Assembly: GCA_003573635.1 (NCBI GenBank)
Contig: QUTJ01031174.1
Coordinates: 1-10,202 of the forward strand
Source of the DNA: Goniomonas avonlea
Taxonomy: Eukaryota > Cryptophyceae > Goniomonadida > Goniomonadaceae
Length of the DNA stretch: 10,202 bases
Direction of reading: 5' to 3'
The translations under genes were made by a program, and so were the position numbers. The notes under the pieces were generated by a model. The model saw nothing but the letters and a program-made list of their open reading frames with translations. It had not been told where the DNA came from and did no database searches. This document shows positions 7,442 through 10,202 of this stretch, in pieces (positions within the stretch are counted from its first letter, which is position 1; every line of letters begins with the position of its first letter).

Positions 7442-7764
7442 GGCCCTTCAAGCATCGACTCAGACCTCAATCGTGCAGTCCAGTAGTAAAGCAAAGAACT
7501 CAGGCTGTGCTGCTCCCCGCTCAAGCGCCCGTTTGTTGGCTCAATGGCAGACTTGCTGTCACATGCACCACTCGCTCATCACACCGACATGCCTTCCATT
7601 GTTTGTCGAATAAGGCACGGATGTTGATTCTGGTCAGTCAATCCTTTGTATTTCACCGAGAGGAGGCGTTTGCAATATTTTTCAGGACCAGTGCGTCCTC
7701 AGAACGAGGTTGTTGCAAAGCTCCGTCACGATTAGCGAGCATCCGTCCTCAGGTAGAAATTGGA
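7442..7764. other. Convergent 3' flanks of phnX and the FrnE-like gene
   Basis: These 323 bases separate the phnX stop from the stop of the minus-strand FrnE-like gene. No coding sequence is supported. On the minus strand this would be the 3' untranslated region where a SECIS element should be. The clearest foldable piece is CTGGTC ... GACCAG (7691-7686 with 7635-7630 on the minus strand). It holds a TGA, an unpaired AAA about ten bases later, a small CGCC/GGTG stem and a TGA on the return side, but its middle helix is poor. Confidence 0.5.
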
Positions 7765-8668
7765 TTACTTCAGTTTCTCGAAGATGTTCAAAAAAACATC
7801 AGGCGTCTGTGCGCCAGAAAGCTCAAAGCTGCGGGTCATGAACGTCAAATAAAGAACGAGCAGCCACCAACCCACCTCTTAGAGCCAGTGATAATGAAGT
7901 ACGGGACACCAGTGACATTTCGGGCTTTGGTCTGCATTTCCTGCTGAACCTCACGAGTGCCATCTTCGCTGTCCAAATACGCCTCGGCCTGTGAATCAGT
8001 CCTGTCAGCGAGGAACTGAGCTGGAGGGAAAAATGCTCACCCCTTCAAGCCCAACTTTGGAGGCGGCTGCGAGAAGCACTGAACGATCAGCCATGTTCTT
8101 CTCCTCCTCGAAATAATTCCTGCACCAAGGCGTGAGTGGAATTTAAAGGAGAACACACGTACTTGAACAGCTCTTCCACACAGGCGTCCTCCTTCCCTTG
8201 CTTCTGAGCAAGGTGAATAAGGCGATGCGAGTCGAAAGTGTTACCGGTGTCACCGCCTGCAGAATAACGTTTTTTATTGATGGAGGGAAATGAAGGCCAC
8301 CGCACCATACGAAAAATTTATGCCGTCGGCTTTGCCAGTCGCCAACATATACGGAAGCATCTGATGAACTCAGCTCAAGACTTAAAATGGTGATATTGAC
8401 CCCACCTGGCGGCAACGGTCGGCGCCAAACTTTTCGGTGTACATTTGCATCTTGTTCACCCTCTGTGGTGCAGAAGGATTGAGCTGAAACGGCCACCACC
8501 GGACACTGAAATCAAACTTGTCGCCGGCCATTTTCATCGCTGTTTCCAGGCGACGTTTGCCGACGAAGCACCATGGTCACACAGCTGTGCAACGTGTAAG
8601 AGAACATTCGAACCTCCTACACACCCACTGTCGGAAACGACGTCGATTGCGATCTTCGTGCGTGCCAT
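7765..8668 (-). CDS. FrnE/DsbA-family thiol oxidoreductase with in-frame TGA at the redox site (candidate selenoprotein)
   Basis: Minus-strand exons: 8668-8629, 8584-8406, 8360-8306, 8256-8163, 8119-8041, 7988-7876 and 7828-7765 (TAA). They sum to 624 bases, 207 residues, with phases 1, 0, 1, 2, 0, 2 all consistent. The start MARTKIAIDVVSDT is the first strand of the thioredoxin fold. It is followed by V-(TGA)-PWCFVGKRRLETAM, where the family has a CPWC motif. Then come RWWPFQLNP, KFGADR, MLPYMLATGKADGINFSYGG, TGNTFDSHRLIHLA, the helical insert ELFKNYFEEEKNMADRSV, the cis-Pro loop TGVPYF (Pro178) and SGAQTPDVFL. This is a full-length FrnE-like enzyme, probably cytosolic since no signal peptide is seen. 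The resolving Cys19 is present, and residue 16 is encoded by TGA. Alternatives are a sequencing error or a very recent nonsense mutation. Family identification is very secure; the selenocysteine reading is inference. Confidence 0.88.
7848..7853 (+). terminator. Possible poly(A) signal AATAAA for phnX
   Basis: This is the first AATAAA after the phnX stop, 407 bases downstream, inside the last intron (7829-7875) of the opposing FrnE-like gene. If used, the two convergent transcripts overlap by at least 80 bases. A weaker AATAAG lies at 7609-7614. Confidence 0.35.
8577..8579 (-). other. In-frame TGA at the first Cys of the CxxC motif: candidate selenocysteine codon
   Basis: On the minus strand the codons read GTG TGA CCA TGG TGC TTC GTC, giving V-*-P-W-C-F-V. 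The TGA lies eight bases into exon 8584-8406 and takes the place of the attacking Cys of CPWC, the position where Sec is found in many redox selenoproteins. Sequence on both sides, in this exon and across the intron, agrees with the FrnE family, so no alternative splice frame explains it. TGA also appears to be a normal stop in this genome (phnX), so wholesale reassignment is unlikely. Confidence 0.75.
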
Positions 8669-9046
8669 TTGGGAAATTGGGGTTTGCGACTGTGACCTCC
8701 CGAACGCGCGAACAGGCGACCCGCTGCCCGAATCCTATCTATCACGTACACAACCAAGGATTTTGAAACGTTTGACTCTTTGTCCTGTTTCTCAATGTCG
8801 GTATCTCTGCGTGCGTCATTCGCAGCGCTGGTTCTGCTCATAAGCTCGGTGTGTCCTGGCGCACGTTTCTCATGTTTCCCTATTGAACCGTGCTCATCTT
8901 CAGGTGGCGGCGGCTAGTGACTCGGATGTGTTTCGCAACGACGGCTGTACCTCGGTCGGGATTTCGATCTTCTCCTCGCTTCTTGTCGTCGCATTCAGTG
9001 AGCTGTGGGTTCGGAAGGTGGTTGAGATTAACAATCGTGCGCAGTC
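8669..9046. promoter_or_regulatory. Divergent intergenic region between the FrnE-like and coiled-coil genes
   Basis: These 378 bases separate the FrnE-like start (minus) and the coiled-coil start (plus), so it must hold both 5' flanks. I see no clear TATA box or repeat. It contains a short open frame at 8795-8917 that looks like a signal peptide (listed separately). Confidence 0.45.
8795..8917 (+). CDS. Short signal-peptide-like ORF, possible first exon of the coiled-coil gene
   Basis: An ATG at 8795 opens 40 codons beginning MSVSLRASFAALVLLISSVC, a short charged start, a hydrophobic core and small residues, like a secretory signal; the stop is TAG at 8915. A GT at 8904 (after TCTTCAG) would end it in phase 1, and the CAG at 9042-9044 would rejoin at 9045 with two bases to spare before the ATG at 9047. 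The frame would then continue straight into the coiled-coil protein. If so, that protein is secreted. Otherwise this is an upstream ORF or chance. The acceptor has a weak pyrimidine tract. Confidence 0.3.
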   Translation: MSVSLRASFAALVLLISSVCPGARFSCFPIEPCSSSGGGG

Positions 9047-10202
9047 ATGGCCTTGTTTACGCTCAACCGAATGAGCAACAATTCCAGTGAAAAGGCACAG
9101 GCGCAAGGTGAAATTGCCAAGCTCAAGGCAGATCTTCAGGCCGCCTACCGAAGGATGCACGATGCCCAGGACAAGGCCAAGCAAGTCCATGTGGACCCGA
9201 AGCTTGAGAAGGACGCTAAGACGGCGCGGTCTACAGCAGACAGATTGCAGCAGGAAGTCACCAAGCTCAAGTCTGAATCTGCGGACCTTCGCAGCTCCCT
9301 CGCGAAGCGAGACGAGCAGCTCGAGATTCGCAGGAAGGCGCTGGCACAACTCGAGGCCAAGCTGGGAGAACTGCGTGGCGCTGATAAGGACCTTAAATCT
9401 GTCCAAGGCTCTCTGGAAAAAGCAGAGGCCAAGGTGAAGCAGCTCGAGAGTGATCTTGCTTCATCGAGTCTCGTCGAGTTGGAGCAGGTCAAGGGGAAGC
9501 TACTCAAGGCCGAAGCTGCAAACAAAAAGCTGGCTGCGCTTGAGGCTGTAGCTGCCGAGGTTGGTGAATTGAAGACGGAACTTGCTCGGCTCAAGGCCTC
9601 CGAAGCGGCGGCCGCCAAAGAGGCTTCGAAGTCTGCCGCTGCTGCCAAGAAAGCAACCGACGAATTAAAGAAGGCCCAGGCCGCAGCTGATGCTGCTGAA
9701 AGTGAAATTAAGAAGTGCAAGGAAGCGGCCAAGACCGCCAGCGCTGAGGTGCTGCGGCCTACCGCTCGAGTTTCCAATGACACTCCAAAAACAGGCGGCT
9801 GCCGCAACCAAGGCCAAATCCGTTGCCGAAATGGACGCCACAAGCCTCCGTGAGCAGCTTGCCCATGTTAACCAGAAAATCCTGGATGCCCACTCCGAGT
9901 GCACAGAGTTACAAGAGCAGGTGCGCTCCCATATTCGGGAATTTCGACTCACCTCTGTGCCAGGTTGCCGCGGCGAGGCGGGAGGGCGTGCAGCAGGTTG
10001 AGATCATGCAGCAGGTGTGTGCGTGATGTTTGCGCGCGCGCAAGGTGTGTGCATGCGCGTGTGCGATTGCTTGTTGCGCCAACGATAAATGTGACACCGT
10101 CGCAGAAACTCGATCAGGCCAAGGACGACGTTAACGCAGCCAGGGCGGAGATGGCCCAGTACAAGCAGCGTGCGTCTGACGCTGAATCTCAAGCTCAGAA
10201 GT
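9047..10202 (+). CDS. Long coiled-coil protein, 5' part (continues past window end)
   Basis: Exons: 9047-9748, 9795-9920, 9964-10014 and 10106-10202 (open at the edge). All introns are phase 0 and short (46, 43 and 91 bases). The third exon is only 17 codons. The ATG at 9047 sits in a good context (cagtcATGG); a second in-frame ATG is at 9071. The sequence is rich in Ala, Lys, Glu, Leu and Gln with heptad spacing and hardly any Pro or Gly after residue 50. Examples are AQGEIAKLKADLQAAYRRM, LQQEVTKLKSESADLRSSL, an Ala/Lys-rich stretch around residues 185-235, and LREQLAHVNQKILDAH. This predicts a long parallel coiled coil of the tether, cytoskeletal or myosin-tail type. No specific family is recognisable, and a head or anchor domain would lie downstream. 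Reading through the first donor at 9749 leaves the heptad pattern and stops at 9853, which supports the intron. Confidence 0.8.

Noticed and set aside
7411-7947. 178-codon plus-strand frame after phnX
   Set aside because: It overlaps the phnX end in another frame and runs antisense to two well-supported FrnE exons.
8406-8584. Alternative splicing or a frame that would avoid the TGA
   Set aside because: The TGA is eight bases inside the exon and the Val before it belongs to the conserved VCPWC strand. Any other acceptor would lose family residues, and the other frames of this exon hit stops and do not match FrnE.
9145-9843. 232-codon minus-strand frame opposite the coiled-coil gene
   Set aside because: It is an Ala/Ser-rich shadow. 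The plus strand has heptads and matching phase-0 introns.

Overview
The window is a stretch of intron-rich nuclear DNA from a eukaryote with fairly GC-rich exons, probably a unicellular protist. Genes are cut by short GT-AG introns (about 45 to 515 bases). Reading frames rejoin exactly across every junction I could define, and AATAAA-type poly(A) signals are present. Introns and gaps are full of tandem repeats, poly-C and CT tracts. A holozoan protist such as a choanoflagellate would fit, but nothing here fixes the lineage.

Layout, left to right. (1) 1-2806, plus strand: the last seven exons of a GH13 (alpha-amylase superfamily) protein. Its 5' part lies outside the window, and most of its introns carry their own tandem repeat. 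(2) 2807-3873: 3' flanks with no gene I can support, including a degenerate GT-rich repeat. (3) 6378-3874, minus strand: a complete seven-exon gene for a secreted, extremely charged protein of about 528 residues. It has a signal peptide, an acidic block, a duplicated Lys-rich module, a long Lys/Ala tract and an acidic tail. (4) 6593-7441, plus strand: an intronless gene for phosphonoacetaldehyde hydrolase (phnX) with a strongly bacterial, Pseudomonas-like sequence, set between eukaryotic genes. It is divergent from gene 3 and convergent with gene 5. (5) 8668-7765, minus strand: a complete seven-exon gene for a FrnE/DsbA-type thioredoxin-fold oxidoreductase of 207 residues. (6) 9047 to the window end, plus strand: the first four exons of a long coiled-coil protein, perhaps preceded by a signal-peptide exon at 8795-8903.

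The most important observation is in gene 5. All seven exons join in frame and match the FrnE family, but the first cysteine codon of the CPWC redox motif is TGA (8579-8577, minus strand). A Val-TGA-Pro-Trp-Cys site in an otherwise intact gene is what a selenocysteine (UxxC) redox enzyme looks like. I could not find a convincing SECIS element by eye, so this remains a strong but unproven inference.

Other points of note are tandem duplications that copy splice sites (acceptors in the GH13 gene, donors in the Lys-rich gene), duplication of a two-exon unit inside the Lys-rich gene, a strong preference for GTG over GTA donors, and a likely bacteria-to-eukaryote transfer of phnX. The genes show no common pathway; they look like ordinary eukaryotic neighbours rather than an operon.
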